A stretch of 64,000 nt of DNA, taken from positions 75,965,179-76,029,178 of the forward strand of contig NC_084840.1 of the NCBI RefSeq assembly GCF_033115175.1, written 5' to 3'. Positions 23,841 to 35,958 of this stretch are shown one piece after another. A program made the position numbers and the translations under genes. The notes under the pieces are model-generated. The model made no database searches. It was not told the DNA's origin and was given only the letters and a program-made list of their open reading frames with translations. Numbering within the stretch: position 1 is the stretch's first letter; each line of letters opens with the position of its first letter. Source of the DNA: Lepus europaeus (lineage: Eukaryota; Chordata; Mammalia; Lagomorpha; Leporidae).

Positions 23841-24155
23841 TGGGAGACAGCGCTGTGGTACAGTGAGTTAAGCTGCTGTTTGCATATGGGCACTGGTTCT
23901 GAGCCCCAGCTGCTCCCCTGCTAATGTGCCTGGGAAATCAGTGGAAGACGGCCCAAGTGCTTGGGCCCTGCACCCACATGGGAGACCCGGAAGAAGTTCC
24001 TGGCTCCTGGCTTTGGCCTGACCTAGCCCTAGCCATTGCGGCCATTTGGGAGAGTGGAACAGCAGATGGAAGATCTCTCTCTCTCTCTCTCTCTCTCCTT
24101 CTCTCTCTCTTTCAATTAAATAAATAAATCTTTTTTAAAAATAAATTAAAAAAAA
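23841..24155 (+). mobile_element. CSINE with shortened head
   Basis: GGGAGACAGCGCTGTGGTAC head, with the CGCC-to-GGCATCCC segment shortened, then AAATAAATAAATC tail and a CT tract at 24076-24112. Confidence 0.9.
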
Positions 24156-24905
24156 GATATCTCCCTTGTGCGTAGTATCAAAAAAAAAAGGTAAAATTGG
24201 TCTTTGAGTAGAGAAGCCAGGGACAATTCAGGTGAAAAGAAACAGACGTATTGACTGTCACACCTCCTGCACCCCAAAGGACCCTTCTTCCACCATCAGC
24301 CAGCAGAGCCCTGCAGAGGAGGCACCCTAAGGCTTTGAACTGAGCCCAAACATGAGCACCTGGTGCTGTGGAGCGCCCAGCCTCTCCTCTCTCTGGGACA
24401 TGAAGATGAGGCACTTCATTCCTGGTCATCCAGGTCCTACCCAGGCTTTGGTTCTTGCTCTGGTCAGCAGGCCTGGCACCACCAAAGCAGAGATGGGCCT
24501 GACCAGTGAGCCTTGGCTCCTGGCCTCCTTGGCTGGGGGCTGCATGCAGCTCCAGGCCCAGGAAGACAGCTGGCGGTCTGGAACCCCACATCCTAAGAAC
24601 CTGAGCCGGACACGGGTGTCCTGTGGCTGGCAGGTGCAGGAACACGTCGTGAAGCGAGATGGGAATGGAGCTTGTTTACTGTCTCCTGACTATGACTCTT
24701 CCAAGTAGGAACTGCGACCCTAGATCAAGAAAGCAGGTCATATGGCTAGACAGGAAAATGTCAGCAAGGTCTCACTTTCATTCGGTAAACAGGCTGGGGA
24801 CGATGAAATGATATATGAGGAGACTTCAAAGTCTGTTTCAATGCCAAAAACAAAAATAAATAAAACTCATTATAGTTTTTTTCAGAATACACATATTCCA
24901 TGGCT
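24156..24905. other. Unassigned intronic sequence
   Basis: Contains a 155-codon minus frame and a 118-codon plus frame that overlap each other. Neither shows a known domain; no repeat recognised. Confidence 0.4.
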
Positions 24906-25139
24906 TAAAAAAAGGTTTTGTTTATTTATTTGAAAAGCAGTAACAGAGAGAGTGAGAGAAATATTATCTATCCTGTGGTTCACTCCTCAGTGGCCGCAAC
25001 AGCTAGGGCTGGACCAAACCAAAGCCAGGAGCCTGGAACTCCTTCCTGGACTCCCACGTGGGTGGCAGGGACCCAAGCACTCAGACCATCTTCCGCTGCC
25101 TTCCATGGATTAACCCACTGTGCCACAGGGCCAGCCCCA
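24906..25139 (-). mobile_element. CSINE, reverse, internally deleted
   Basis: The tail and body are normal, but about 80-100 bases are missing between CTTCCGCTGCCTTCC and GATTAACCCACTGTGCCACA. Confidence 0.88.
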
Positions 25140-25194
25140 GGCACGAACCTTTTTAATTCCCCTGGTCCCCAACTTGTCTGTGTTAGGACAGCAC

Positions 25195-25320
25195 ACTGAG
25201 TCACGGAGAGCCAACTCCTTTACTCAACAGATGAAGAAACTGAGGCCGAGCGAGGTCAGCAGAAGAAGCATGGGCCTGGAGTCGAGTCCAGCGGCACTGA
25301 CTGCTGCCCCCTCTCCTATA
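25195..25320 (-). mobile_element. MIR-like fragment, reverse
   Basis: TTTACTCAACAGATGAAGAA-ACTGAGGCCGAGCGAGGTCA resembles the reverse MIR core. Short and diverged. Confidence 0.4.
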
Positions 25321-25479
25321 AGTGGTCTCCAGTGGGTCCCACATCTTGTCTCATAACATGTCTCGTGTGAAGATCTGCACCCTTCCCACGCCTACTGTCT
25401 CTACTCAGATGTAACTGCTCAAAGCCTGGACTACGAGTCAGCACTTCCCTTCCCCTTCCCCCCAGCCTCTCCTATTCCA

Positions 25480-25905
25480 GTCCTCTGTGTACAGCACTCA
25501 CAGATTCATCTTCCTAAAATAATACTTTGGTTCTATTCTTCCCTCTTCTCAGGAACTATCACTGGCCCCCTCCTTCCTCCAAGACCCGTTTCAACCTCCC
25601 GGATTTATCGTGATGTCTCTGACGAGTGTGTATCAAGTCTTCTGTTGGTGACACCCTCTCCCCAGTCTTTATCTTGTTGCCGTTATTCAGGGGCTCAGCC
25701 TGAGGGCCCCTTCTCAGACCCCTGCTCTCCCTATAATGGGACCCTCCTGTGACTCCCTTCGTGCAGTGACCTCACCCCACCACGGCACTCAACAGTTTGG
25801 TAAACAGACCATAAGTTCCTTAAAGTCAAAGGCAGCATCATGTCCATCTCTGGATTCTTAGACTGTGCCAGACACACTAAACATCTGTTTCATAAATAAG
25901 AATTT
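25480..25905 (+). mobile_element. L2 fragment
   Basis: ACAGATTCATCTTCCTAAAA, CCATAAGTTCCTTAAAGTCA-AAGGCAGCATC and GACTGTGCCAGACACACTAA fit a diverged L2 3' end. Confidence 0.55.
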
Positions 25906-25994
25906 AAGTCTCAAAACTCAAGCCCAGTACCTCTCACTGACTCCCAGAATATCAGTTTGCTTAAAATAGAACAGTGAGCAAAAAGTTAGAAAAA

Positions 25995-26090
25995 TTGGCC
26001 CTTGCAGTGCAAGCCCGGGGATCTTAGTTAAGGCACTTAACCATTCGGTGCCTTGGTTTCCTTCCTCATTTGGAAAGCCTTAAAAACAAC
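25995..26090 (+). mobile_element. MIR fragment
   Basis: GGATCTTAGTTAAGGCACTT-AACCATTCGGTGCCTTGGTT fits the MIR core. Confidence 0.55.
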
Positions 26091-26109
26091 AGTGGCTTCC
26101 TAGAGCTGC

Positions 26110-26190
26110 AATTTTCACTGTTGCATTTGGGGTGTGAACCTGAAGACAGGCAATCTCTCTCTCTTTCAAGATCAACAAATAAAAATTTAC
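26110..26190 (+). mobile_element. 5'-truncated CSINE tail
   Basis: TGCATTTGGGGTGTGAACCT, CTCTCTCTCTTTCAAGATCA and ACAAATAAAAATT: only the last quarter of a CSINE. Confidence 0.65.
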
Positions 26191-28859
26191 AAGCAAAAAT
26201 AACAGTGTTTAAGTATGCTTTCTGAGTGTTTGTGCACAGTCAAAGTAGTAGGGATTCTATTACCTGTGTGATAGGTTGCCAAGCCTCGGGCAAGGAAGGG
26301 CAACAGAGTATTCTAGTTCCCCCAGCATAGCAAAGTGGAAGACCAGGGGCAGCTCCACTCCTTACTCCTTCGCTTCCCCTGTTCCAGGGAGCCAGTGCCC
26401 AAGCCCTCCTCCCCACTGAGGCGTGTGCTCCCCTCCTCTGAAGTGGGCTGCAGAAGCCATCTGGACCAAGAAGCAAATTGACATCAGGAAGCACATGACA
26501 CATCCCTGATGGGAACAGATCCCAGCAAACTCTCTGATGATCCCACAGAGCTAGTGAGTGAGCGCGCAGTGAGCCCTTGCAGACTCAAGGACATCACCAC
26601 GGTGCTCCACGAGGAGACATCAGAGCATCTGGCCCTGACACCCGGTGGTTTCTGGGTTTCCCTCGATGACTAAGACTCCAGTACGTATGGCAGCAACATA
26701 GGGAAAAGCGCCAGTTCCCGCTGTCTGAGTCGGCCTTCCAGCTGCAGAGCTGTGGGGCCTTCAGAAGAAGAACCTGCATCGGAACAGGAACAGATGATTC
26801 ACAGGCATTCAGTCTTCAGAAGCACTGGCTCCCTCCCCAGTCACCACTGCTGTGAGCAAAGGCATCCACACTTTTCTGACCACAAACTATGACCTCCAAC
26901 AAGATGCTTCCTGATGTGTAAATTGCATGCACATTCTACTGCACCTTACTCTGTGTACACGATAAAACTGACATAAAAACAGAAATTAGAAGGATGAGGT
27001 AAACATAAATGGAAAGACAAGTGTTCATATTTCCTTCCAGTACTCAAAGTGACTCTCTGGGGCCTAGGCAGGGACCTACGGTGTGTCCTGCCCTCCCAGC
27101 TACCGGACTGAGAGCTTCTTAGTGCACAGCTCTGAGTCCTGCTCTGTGACCTCCAGCTTGTCTGAGGGCACAGGCTCGCTCTCCCCTCCGCCCCACCCAC
27201 CCAGAGTCACAGCCTGGCCACCCAGTGGTTCTCTCTACCCCTGCTCAACTACACCCTCCACACACTACTCCCACTCTGCGCTTTTTCTTTTTTTCTTCAG
27301 TCTTGGTGGTCGCCCTAAAAACGGAGCCATGGATTTTTGTGGCTCCAAGTTTCTAGTCCAACTCTGTCTTCTGTTATTTGACTTGTTAGAAGAACAAAAA
27401 AGAAATCATTAACTCCAGGAAGGGAGCTAGAGGTGAGTTTGGAAGGCAGGTTTCTCTAACGGTAAAAGGAATTTATATTCTTTACTTCTAGGTCACCAAA
27501 TAACCCAAGAAATCACTCAGGAGGTAAGTGACTCGTCAAGCCACAGAGGTTTGCAAACAGCTTCGAGGTGCATCAGCTCCTCCTGCCAGCCTGGGGACTG
27601 AGTATCTATTTCTGGAGTTCTGGTAAACAAGGTTCTTTTGCTTAAAAGCAAAACCAAGATCATTTCATTAAAGAGCCAGAGGGTGGGCCCTAAGGCACAG
27701 CCACCCACTTCAAAGTAACCATCAAAGTTCAAGAAGTTCAACATAAAAAAAGATTCCCAAAATGTTACTAATTTAAGGTAACCACAAACAGAGAATAATA
27801 GGAAAAAAATCAAGTCTTTTCAGAGAGCAGGTTACACAGCTACAAGGGCCTCAGTCTTCTCAACAACCTAGACCCAGAACCTGAGAAGTTAGGAACTGAT
27901 GAAGGAAACGCACAGCCAAGAGAGAAAAACTACAAAAATGTGAAACTGAGAGTCAGGTAAGAGTCATTGCTTCTTTGGGTCTCAGATCATCCTTGCTAAT
28001 TTTGTACACAGGGCTCAATAGCTGGGGTTTCACCCCACAGGACAAACATTAGAGGGTGCCAAGTTGTTTGAAAAGACTTTTAAAGATTCGGCATGATCCG
28101 CAAGCCCCTCTAATGAACCCTAGCGATCACTCTCCAGCCCCGCAGGTCAGCAGCAGCAAGTTCACCTCTGTCTTGTCCAAGGATCAGCCCCAGGGCCCGA
28201 GGAACAGACACAATGACCCAAGATCAAATCAAAGAATATTCTGGGGCCAGAGAAGGGTGGGGAATGGGTGCATTCTGCACTTACTGACGCCAGTCTCCTA
28301 CCCCTCCCAACAATTCCTGTGTAGACCAGTTTTGAGCAGCCTGCATCCTCTGACCACTACAATGACAACCCTGCCACTGGAGACCCTATCGCAATCCTCC
28401 AGGTAACACCATGAGACACAACGCAAAAGATGCCCTCCCCCAAGTGCCACGACTACCCACACAGATCCACTGTGGCAAGAAGGCATGGGGAGAACTTGTG
28501 GAGCGAGAGGCATTCAACTAAGCCACTCTGGGAGGCTGTCCTGGCAGATGCCTTTTTCTCAAGCTTCTCGGATACTAAGTCAGACTGCTGGAGAATCTGT
28601 TTTTCTCTCCCCGTGCAGGCCTGAATGCGAGGGCTCAAACAGACCAGAAAAAACAGCAAGCACCTGGCTGTGGGGGCAGCTGCTGTTCTGACCGTCCTTT
28701 TATTTTCTGGCCCATTTAACTCATCCCAAGAAGGCTGGTGGTGGCCACTGAGAGCTGTCCTTGCTGGACTGAGAGCTCCTTTAAGACAGAGGTTAAAAAC
28801 AATTTTTTTTTTTTAAAGAAAACCTTAGGAAGCACTAAACATCTACCAGGCCATACTGA
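26191..28859. other. Unassigned intronic sequence
   Basis: A 2.7-kb stretch with no repeat or exon I can support. Frames up to 116 codons (28056-28406) overlap others and show no domain. Being repeat-poor, it is a reasonable place to test for conserved regulatory elements. Confidence 0.4.
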
Positions 28860-29040
28860 AGTGCCCTGTGCTTCGTAGCTCACTTAATCCAACAACAACT
28901 CCCTGAGATGAACACGTTAGGAAACTGAAGCACAGAGATTCAGGAGATTCTCTCAGGTCCTGCTCAGCGGTGGAGCTGGTAGCTGAGCCCAGGAAGTCTG
29001 CCTCCAGAGTCCACGTTCAGCATTGCACCAATCTGCCTCT
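28860..29040 (-). mobile_element. MIR, reverse
   Basis: ACAACTCCCTGAGATGAACA, AGGAAACTGAAGCACAGAGA, TGAGCCCAGGAAGTCTGCC and CATTGCACCAATCTGCCTC match MIR in reverse. Confidence 0.75.
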
Positions 29041-29409
29041 CACTCGCGTTCCTAGCTGACAGCACAATCTGGGAGGTTCCATCTTCAGGCATGAATCCTC
29101 AGCCCCCTGAATTATGTCTGAGGCAGCATACTTCCTGATGACTCACGAATACAGATGAGAATGGCTGGAGTAAGTGACCAGGCCCTAGCTCAGTGAGTGG
29201 GAGCAACGTGGAGGATTCCATGACTAGGCCTCAAAAGCTCTCATTACCTCCATCATCCATCCACAAGCCACCCCAACTTGTGCCACCCTTTTGTTTGAAG
29301 ATATTACAGTGGAGGGTGGGGCAGGCTAGGACAAGAATACAGCATGACTTAACCGAGGTCCCTTCCCTGCCCCTAAACCGATGCCCAAAACCCATTAGAT
29401 ATCATCTCT

Positions 29410-29690
29410 TCAGGACCAGGCATTTGGCCTAGGGCAGTTTGGACGCCTAGAGCCTGTGTTAGAGTGCTTAGGTTCAGTCCCTGGCTCCACTTCTGACTCC
29501 AGCTTCCTACTACTGCAGAACCTAGGAGGCAGCAGTGATAGCGCAAATAAACGCAACCTCTGTGGGAAACCTGCACTGAGGGCCTGTCTCCCAGCTTCAG
29601 CCCTAGCCTTGGCTGTTTGGGGAGTGAAGCAAGGGATGGGAACACTTGCTCTCTATCAAAAAAGATTTTTTTAAAAAGATATTATCTCTT
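29410..29690 (+). mobile_element. Older CSINE, decayed
   Basis: GGCATTTGGCCTAGGGCAGT head, CCTAGGAGGCAGCAGTGATA body; the 3' CT region is nearly lost. Confidence 0.75.
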
Positions 29691-29965
29691 CAGTTAATGA
29701 TCTTGAGATCAGTTAAAATGCAAACTGAGCTACAGTTTATCATTCACAGATGATGCAAATGAAGAATCTGAGTTGACAGATGAGAGAATAGGGACTTACC
29801 GAGGAGAGAAAAGGGATAGAAGGAAGGAAACAGAAACACCATTACCCTTTCTCTGCATTGCTGCTTAGGGGTAGACTTCGCTATCATGGTAGATCTAATT
29901 ATTTTACACTCTGATGGCATAGAAGAATGAGACCAAGGAGGTTAAGGATGAATGCTTCAGGAGAC

Positions 29966-30288
29966 TTTTTTTTTTAATATTAATTTATTTGAAAGGCAGA
30001 GTGACAGAGCAAGAGGGAGAGAGAGAGAGAAAGAGATCTTCAATCTGCTGCTTCTCTCCCTAAATGGCCCCAACAGCCAGGAGCTCTATCCCAGTCTCCT
30101 AAGTGGGTGGCAGGGGCCTAAGTTCTAGGGCCAAACTCTGCTACTTTCTCAGGTGCATTAGCAGGGAGCTGGATCAGAAGCTGTGCTCCAATATGGGATG
30201 ACAAAGGAGGACTTGAACCTGTGCTGATATGGGCTGCCCATGTTCCAAGTGTCAGCAGCTTAACCCAGTATGCCACACTGCCAGCCCC
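29966..30288 (-). mobile_element. Older CSINE, reverse
   Basis: AATTTATTTGAAAGGCAGAG to GCAGCTTAACCCAGTATGCC, reverse. Confidence 0.9.
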
Positions 30289-30289
30289 T

Positions 30290-32109
30290 AAAGCAAACCT
30301 CTTCAAAGCAAAAACTTTCAGAGCCATCTCTGGTGCTCCATCCAGAGGTGACCAAATGGGGATGCTGCCTCAGACAAATTCCTCTAGGGGAAAATGGTGC
30401 TACTGTTACTTTCTGGCTGTGTTCTTGATTTATTAAAAAAACAAAAACTGTAACCAGGCTCTACCAGAGATTCAAGTAGAAGCAGATATGGCCTTTATAT
30501 ATTCTATAACTCACACCTCCCTCCAAGGGATGTTAAAATGGTTTACATTTGACAATTTAACAAATGTGGGGGAGACAAAAAAGATCCTCCTAAAGTGTTC
30601 TTGTCTTCAGAAAGCATGAAGCTGCCAATTCCTAAAAGGAACCCAAGACCTCGAACAGAGCTACTGCATCCTATGAGAAAGTCTGCAATATCAGACATGG
30701 GAGCCACAGAGCTGAATCAGACCAGCTCAGCTATTTCCCTCTGGACTTTTTGAGATACTGAATCTAGTCTTGCTGAAATGAATCCCAGTTAAAGCTACTC
30801 CTCCAGTCTTCACCTCTTCTATAATGGGTCCCACCAGTGGCTCTGTCTAGGCAGATGGGTGACATGGGAGAACAAGTGAAAGATTTGAAAGAAGGGCTAT
30901 AAACGGGAAAGATGGAAGACAGTGAGATACTGTGATCACATTTGTTAAGCCCAAAGTCATGATTACATGTAAGTGCATAGTCACATAGGAACAATGGGTC
31001 AGAAACATACACTACCTAATACCTGACTTGCTGGTGAGATAGGAGGCATCCTCTATCCCCCAGTAGCCCTGGTATCCTTCTCTGGCCTGGGTAACTGTCC
31101 TCTTCATTCAATCAGACAGATAATCACCCACACAGCTAAACAGGCCAGGAGGAAGTCTCTAGTTCAAGGCAATTCACCACTGCAGAAGTCCTTTGACAAT
31201 ATCACTACTCCTAGAGCAGCCCATTCTACTAACACAGAGGCATCACATGGAGGTAAGGGCTGAGAAGTCTGCCAGATACCATTCTGAATCTTAGCTTCAA
31301 GTTCCCTAACATGGAAACACCTAGCTGCACCTGGCTCCTGAGAAAATCCCACTAAGGCTTGTCCCGAATCTTTCTCTGTAAACTTGTTTCACCCCCTGAG
31401 TCTGCACCAGACCGGTCTAATTCCTTGTTTACTCAAGTCTCAAATACTTGCAGGCAAGGGTCACAAGGCCCCTTTCGTCCTGCCTCCTCTGGGTTAAACA
31501 TCCTCAGCTCTTCAACCAAGCCTCCTGAGACATTTCCTGACCCCTCACTGGCTTAGTTCCTGTCCCCAAATTAATTTCTGGCCCTTTTAAGGAGAAAGAG
31601 GTGGATGGTCAGAGACCAATTCCTTTTAGCTCCTTAGGGAATCTGGACGCCCAACCAGGGGTTAGGAACGGTCTGAGTCCTCACAGAGCCTGCATCCAGC
31701 AGGTAGCTGTGGTCTGGTCTGCTGGGGGGCTTCTTTGGCCTTTGACCCTTGGAAGGTGTCTTCCCACAGCGGTTTCGGAAGGTTGTTCGCAGACTCCTAC
31801 AGAACAGGACGTCCACAAGCAGCAGGTTCGGTGCACTCACTGGGCAGAGCAGTTCTAACTAGCGTCAGCATCGTGTGCTCTTAGGCAATCTCCCAAACTC
31901 AAGCCTTAACACAAAACACCCCTCTCTCTGTTTTCATCTTCCGCGGCTTGCACGGCTGTCCCAACCCCACCCGACTCCGGGACTCTGCAAAAACACCTGC
32001 CCGACCTATTTCCTCTGGCGTATTTACAAAGCACAGCCGCTCCCAGGGCTTCTTGGAAAACACCCTCTGCCAAGAAAACAAACCCCAGGGGGCGGCTGGG
32101 GAAGATCCG
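30290..32109. other. Unassigned sequence leading to the internal CpG island
   Basis: No repeats recognised. The GC content rises toward 32 kb. No splice-consistent exon was identified. Confidence 0.4.
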
Positions 32110-32450
32110 GGAGCATCCATGCGGCACCCGCGCTGCGCGCGGAGTCCACGCAGCGCTCACGAGCTGGAGCAGCAGCCGCGGGGCAGGCTGGGACGGCGCG
32201 AGCGGCACGTGAACGCGGCGTGCGAAGCGGCCGGGGCGGGGCGCGGCGCCTGCGCACCGACTCCGCGCGCCCCGCCCCTGCGACGAGGCCCCGCCCTCCC
32301 CAGCCGGCGGCCAGGAGTCCTCAGCTGACCTCTCCGGGACGCTAAGCCGGTGCCAGCCAGCGCGACTCAGCTGCTGGCTTCCTTGCGGAAGATCCGGCGG
32401 GGCAGAGGGAGAAGCTGCGGGCAGGGGAACGGCGTCGCCAAAGCGGGCTC
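32110..32450. promoter_or_regulatory. Internal CpG island, putative promoter of unknown direction
   Basis: A CpG-dense block with several GC boxes (GGGGCGGGGC near 32237, CCCCGCCC near 32272 and 32292) and an NRF1-like TGCGCA core near 32251. It has a CACGTG at 32206-32211 followed by GCGTG at 32218-32222, two HIF-type RCGTG cores 11 bases apart. No strong splice donor or recognised start codon was found on either strand. It could be an intermediate PFKFB3 promoter (minus), a lncRNA promoter, or an enhancer-like island. Promoter nature is likely; the gene is unknown. Confidence 0.6.
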
Positions 32451-32561
32451 CTCTGTCAGCTGCCAGCTTGGGTGCCCCGTAGTATTAAAAGTATGATCGC
32501 CCTCTATTCAAAGCAGTTGTTCATCTGCGATCTGATACTATCATGAGAATTTTACTTTTCT

Positions 32562-32868
32562 TTCTTTCTCTCTTTTTTTTTTTATTTGACAGAGTTACAG
32601 ACAGTGAGAGAGACAGACAGAGAGAAAGGACTTCCCTTGGTTCACTCCCCAAATGGGCGCTACGGCCGATGCTGCGCTGATCCGCAGCCAGGAGCCAGGT
32701 GCTTCTTCCTGGTCTCCCATGGGGTGCAGGGCCCAAGCACTTGGGCCATCCTCCACTGCTCTCCCTGGCCACAGCAGAGAGCTGGCCTGGAAGAGGAGGA
32801 ACCGGGACTAGAACCTGGTGCCCATATGGGATGCTGGCACTGTAGGTGGAGCCACGGCTCCAGCCCCA
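32562..32868 (-). mobile_element. CSINE, reverse, beside the CpG island
   Basis: ATTTGACAGAGTTACAGACA to GGTGGAGCCACGGCTCCAGC, flanked by a perfect 16-base AGAATTTTACTTTTCT (32546-32561 and 32869-32884). It mixes features of the A-tailed and AAATAAAT-tailed groups. Confidence 0.95.
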
Positions 32869-33014
32869 AGAATTTTACTTTTCTAATTAATATCACAAGG
32901 AGCAAAGGAGATTCAGGATGAAGACAGCATTCCCCGGGGAAAACAAATGCAAGCTACAAATATCGAGTGAAGGAAAGAGAGGACGAATTCTGTTTTGGAC
33001 TGGAGTAAGAACCC

Positions 33015-33294
33015 TGGGGCCAGCGTTATGGTACAGTGGGTTAAGTCGCAGCCTGTGGTGCCAGAATCGCAGATGGCTGCTCCTCGTCCAATGCAGTCCC
33101 TGCTAATGCACCTGGGAAAGCAGCAAAAGATGAACCAAGTCCTTGGGCCCCTGCACTCACATCAGGGACCTGGCTTTGGCCTCACCCAGCCTGAGCTGCT
33201 GCCTCCATTTGGGGAGTGAACCAATGGATGGAATCTATATGTATCTCTCCCCCTCTCTATTAACTCTGCATTTCGAGTAAATTTTTAAAAATCT
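33015..33294 (+). mobile_element. CSINE, internally shortened
   Basis: GGGGCCAGCGTTATGGTACA head, with a deletion in the GGAGACC-to-CCTGGCT region. It is followed directly by another CSINE. Confidence 0.88.
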
Positions 33295-33295
33295 T

Positions 33296-33662
33296 GGGGC
33301 CTGCGCTGTGGTGTAGCAGGTAAAGCCGCCGTCTGCAGTGCTGGCATCCCACATGGGCACAGGTTCTAGTTCTCTGCTGCTCTACTTCCAATCCGGCTCT
33401 CTGCTATGGCCCGGGAAAGCAGTGGAGGGTGGCCCAAGTCCTTGGACCCCTGCACCCGCATGGGAGATCTGGAAGAAGCTCCTGGCTCCTGGCTTCGGAT
33501 CAGCTCTGCCCCAGCCATTGCGACTGTTTGGTGAGTGAAGCAGCGGATGGGAGATATCCCTCTCCTTCTCTCCCTCTCTCCCTCTCCCTCCCTCTCTCTC
33601 TCTATGCCTCTGCCTCTATCTAACTCCACCTTTCAAATAAATAAATCTGAAAAAAAAAAAAA
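33296..33662 (+). mobile_element. CSINE, abutting the previous one
   Basis: GGGGCCTGCGCTGTGGTGTA head to AAATAAATAAATCTGA-A(n), with a long pyrimidine tract at about 33560-33620. Confidence 0.93.
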
Positions 33663-33869
33663 GACCACTGCTAATTTATGACTGTAAAGCTTCCTACCTG
33701 TATCCACCGAGAAGACCCTGGAAAGGATAATACCCCAGAAGTACACAGAAGTCCAGATCCCGACTTTTAACTCCCTTTCTCTACTAAAGGTGGCTAGGGC
33801 TTGGAGGAGTGGCTGTGGCCGGGAAGTACAAGACTAGCCCAGAACATCTGGCTGTGCCAGAAAATAAGG

Positions 33870-34190
33870 AAAAACCCAAAACCTGATGGGGTGTGTCAAA
33901 AAGACACAGCAGCCAGACTGAAAGGTTCTCAGCCAGATGTGGAACAATTTGAGCCTCAAAATTAATTACATCAGGATTGGATTATAATATGTGGAAGAGT
34001 AATTTTAAAAATCCCCGAGTCCACACTGAGAATTATGAATGCTTTTACTAATAATGAAATTAAAACAATGTCAAAGGGTGAGTGAGCTAGGAAGCACTTC
34101 CTTGCAAAAGAGTGCCAACTAATAAATGTTGAAAGAATGGGCAGAAATAGTAAATTATCCTTCATAAGTGTTTCAGTCAGGAGTCATCAG
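33870..34190 (+). mobile_element. Possible ancient L1 3' UTR
   Basis: CAGCCAGACTGAAAGGTTCT-CAGCCAGATGTGGAACAATT and ATATGTGGAAGAGTAATTTT resemble an old L1 3' UTR from memory. Weak assignment. Confidence 0.35.
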
Positions 34191-34220
34191 TAGGAGCTAA
34201 AACTATTACATAAGAGATTA

Positions 34221-34745
34221 TTCTGGGTTTATAGCCAAAAGAATGCAAAATCTCACAAGTTTGCATACTCAGGTTCACAGCACTGCTACTCCCAGTGGCA
34301 AGAGATGGAAGCAAACCAGGGGTCCAGTGATGGATAAATGGCTAAATAAAATGTGGTATATCATAGAGTGAGTTTCTCAGCCCCCAAAGGGATAGAAGTT
34401 CGGACACAGTATGACATGCATGAGTCATGCTAAGTGAAGTAAATCAATCAAAAAAGACACTGCATGACTCCTTTATGTGAGGTCCCTAGAAGCCTCCAAT
34501 GCCTAGATGGCGTAGAATGGTGGTTGCCAGGGGCTGTGGAGAGAGGAATGAGGAATGCTATTGTTGAATGAGTAGAGTTTCAGTCTTGCAAGATGACACA
34601 AATTCTGGAGAGAGATGGCAGAGATGGTTCCACAGCATGGTTTATATATTTAACGTTACTGAATTATACACTTTAAAAAATGGCTAAGTAGTAAATTTTG
34701 TTAACTTATTTAACCACAATTTTAACTTTAAAACTTTTCTTTCAA
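34221..34745 (+). mobile_element. L1M 3' end
   Basis: GTTTATAGCCAAAAGAATGC, GATGGATAAATGGCTAAATA, TAGAATGGTGGTTGCCAGGG-GCTG and CACTTTAAAAAATGGCTAAG follow the old L1 3' end. Confidence 0.85.
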
Positions 34746-34759
34746 GATTATTGGGAATA

Positions 34760-35020
34760 GGAGCCGGCATTGTGGTGAAGCAGAAAAAGCCACCACACAC
34801 AATGCCAGCCTCCCATATGAGCACCGGTTCGTGTTCTGGCTGCTCCACTTCCGATCCAGCTCCCTGCTAATTGCCTGGGAAAGGCAGCAGATGGGAGACC
34901 TGGATGAAGTTCCTGGCTCCTGGCTTCAGTCTGGACCTGCCATATGGCTGTTGCAGTCCTATCTCTGTCTCTCCAACTTTGCCTTTCAATTAAATAAATA
35001 AATCTTAAAAAAAAAAAAAG
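34760..35020 (+). mobile_element. CSINE with body deletions
   Basis: GGAGCCGGCATTGTGGTGAA head to AATTAAATAAATAAATCTT tail. The GGCCCAAGT...CCCTGC segment is missing. Confidence 0.9.
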
Positions 35021-35273
35021 CATTGAGAACAATAACACACTTTTGGAGTGATCATAAATAATCCCACCACAGATAACTTTTAAAAAGATTTTCCTTATTT
35101 ATATTTATTTATTTTACTTTTTTTGAGACCTCTGTTGATTCACTCCCCCAAATACCCTCAAAAGCCAGAGCTGGGCCAGACTGAAGCCAGGAACTCAACA
35201 ATCAATCTCTGTCTCCCACAAGGACGGCAGAGCCCATGCTGCTGCCTCCTGAGGAACACATTAAAATGAATAA

Positions 35274-35958
35274 TGGAGGGGGGCGGCGCTATGGTGCAGT
35301 GGGTTAAAGCCCTGGCCTGAAGCGCCAGCATCCCATATGGGCTCCAGTTCTTTTATTTATTTATTTATTTATTTATTTATTATTTTTTTTTTTTAACAGG
35401 CAGAGTGGACAGTGAGAGAGAGAGAGACAGAGAGAAAGGTCTTCCTTTGCCGTTGGTTCACCCTCCAATGGCCGCGGCGGCAGCGCGCTGCGGCCGGCGC
35501 ACCGCGCTGTTCCGATGGCAGGAGCCAGGTGCTTCTCCTGGTCTCCCATGGGGTGCAGAGCCCAAACACTTGGGCCATCCTCCACTGCACTCCCTGGCCA
35601 CAGCAGAGAGCTGGCCTGGAAGAGGGGCAACCGGGACAGGATCGGTGCCCCGACCGGGACTAGAACCCGGTGTGCCGGCGCCGCAAGGCGGAGGATTAGC
35701 CTGTTGGGGCTCCAGTTCTAGCCCCAACTGCCCCTCTTGTGATCCAGCTCTCTGCTGTGACCTGGGAAGGCAGCGGACGATGACCCAAGTCCTTGGGGCC
35801 CTGCGCCCACATGAGAGACCCGGAAGAAACTCCTGGCTCCTGGGTTTGGATCGGCGCAGCTCCAGCTGTTGCAACCAGTGAATGGAAGATATCTCTCTCT
35901 GTCTCTACCTCTCTGTCTTTCAAATAAATAAAACAAATCTTAAAAAAAAAAAAAAAAG
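35274..35958 (+). mobile_element. CSINE, middle layer of a three-level nest
   Basis: The head GGCGGCGCTATGGTGCAGTG and start of the body lie at 35274-35351 and the rest at 35707-35958. It is interrupted in the B-box region by a young reverse CSINE. Confidence 0.92.
35352..35706 (-). mobile_element. Young CSINE, reverse, innermost layer of the nest
   Basis: Flanked by GGGCTCCAGTTCT at 35339-35351 and 35707-35719 (13 bases). The 3' end begins with a (TTTA)7 and T13 run, and the 5' end lacks about 16 head bases. Its body is nearly identical to 53091-53431, including an extra GC-rich CAGCGCGCTGCCG segment. Confidence 0.95.

Noticed and set aside
24178..24708. Overlapping 155- and 118-codon frames on opposite strands
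   Set aside because: They overlap each other antisense and neither has a known domain or splice signals.
31875..32345. 156-codon plus-strand frame running into the internal CpG island
   Set aside because: No known protein similarity and low stop frequency expected in CpG-rich DNA; no matching splice structure.
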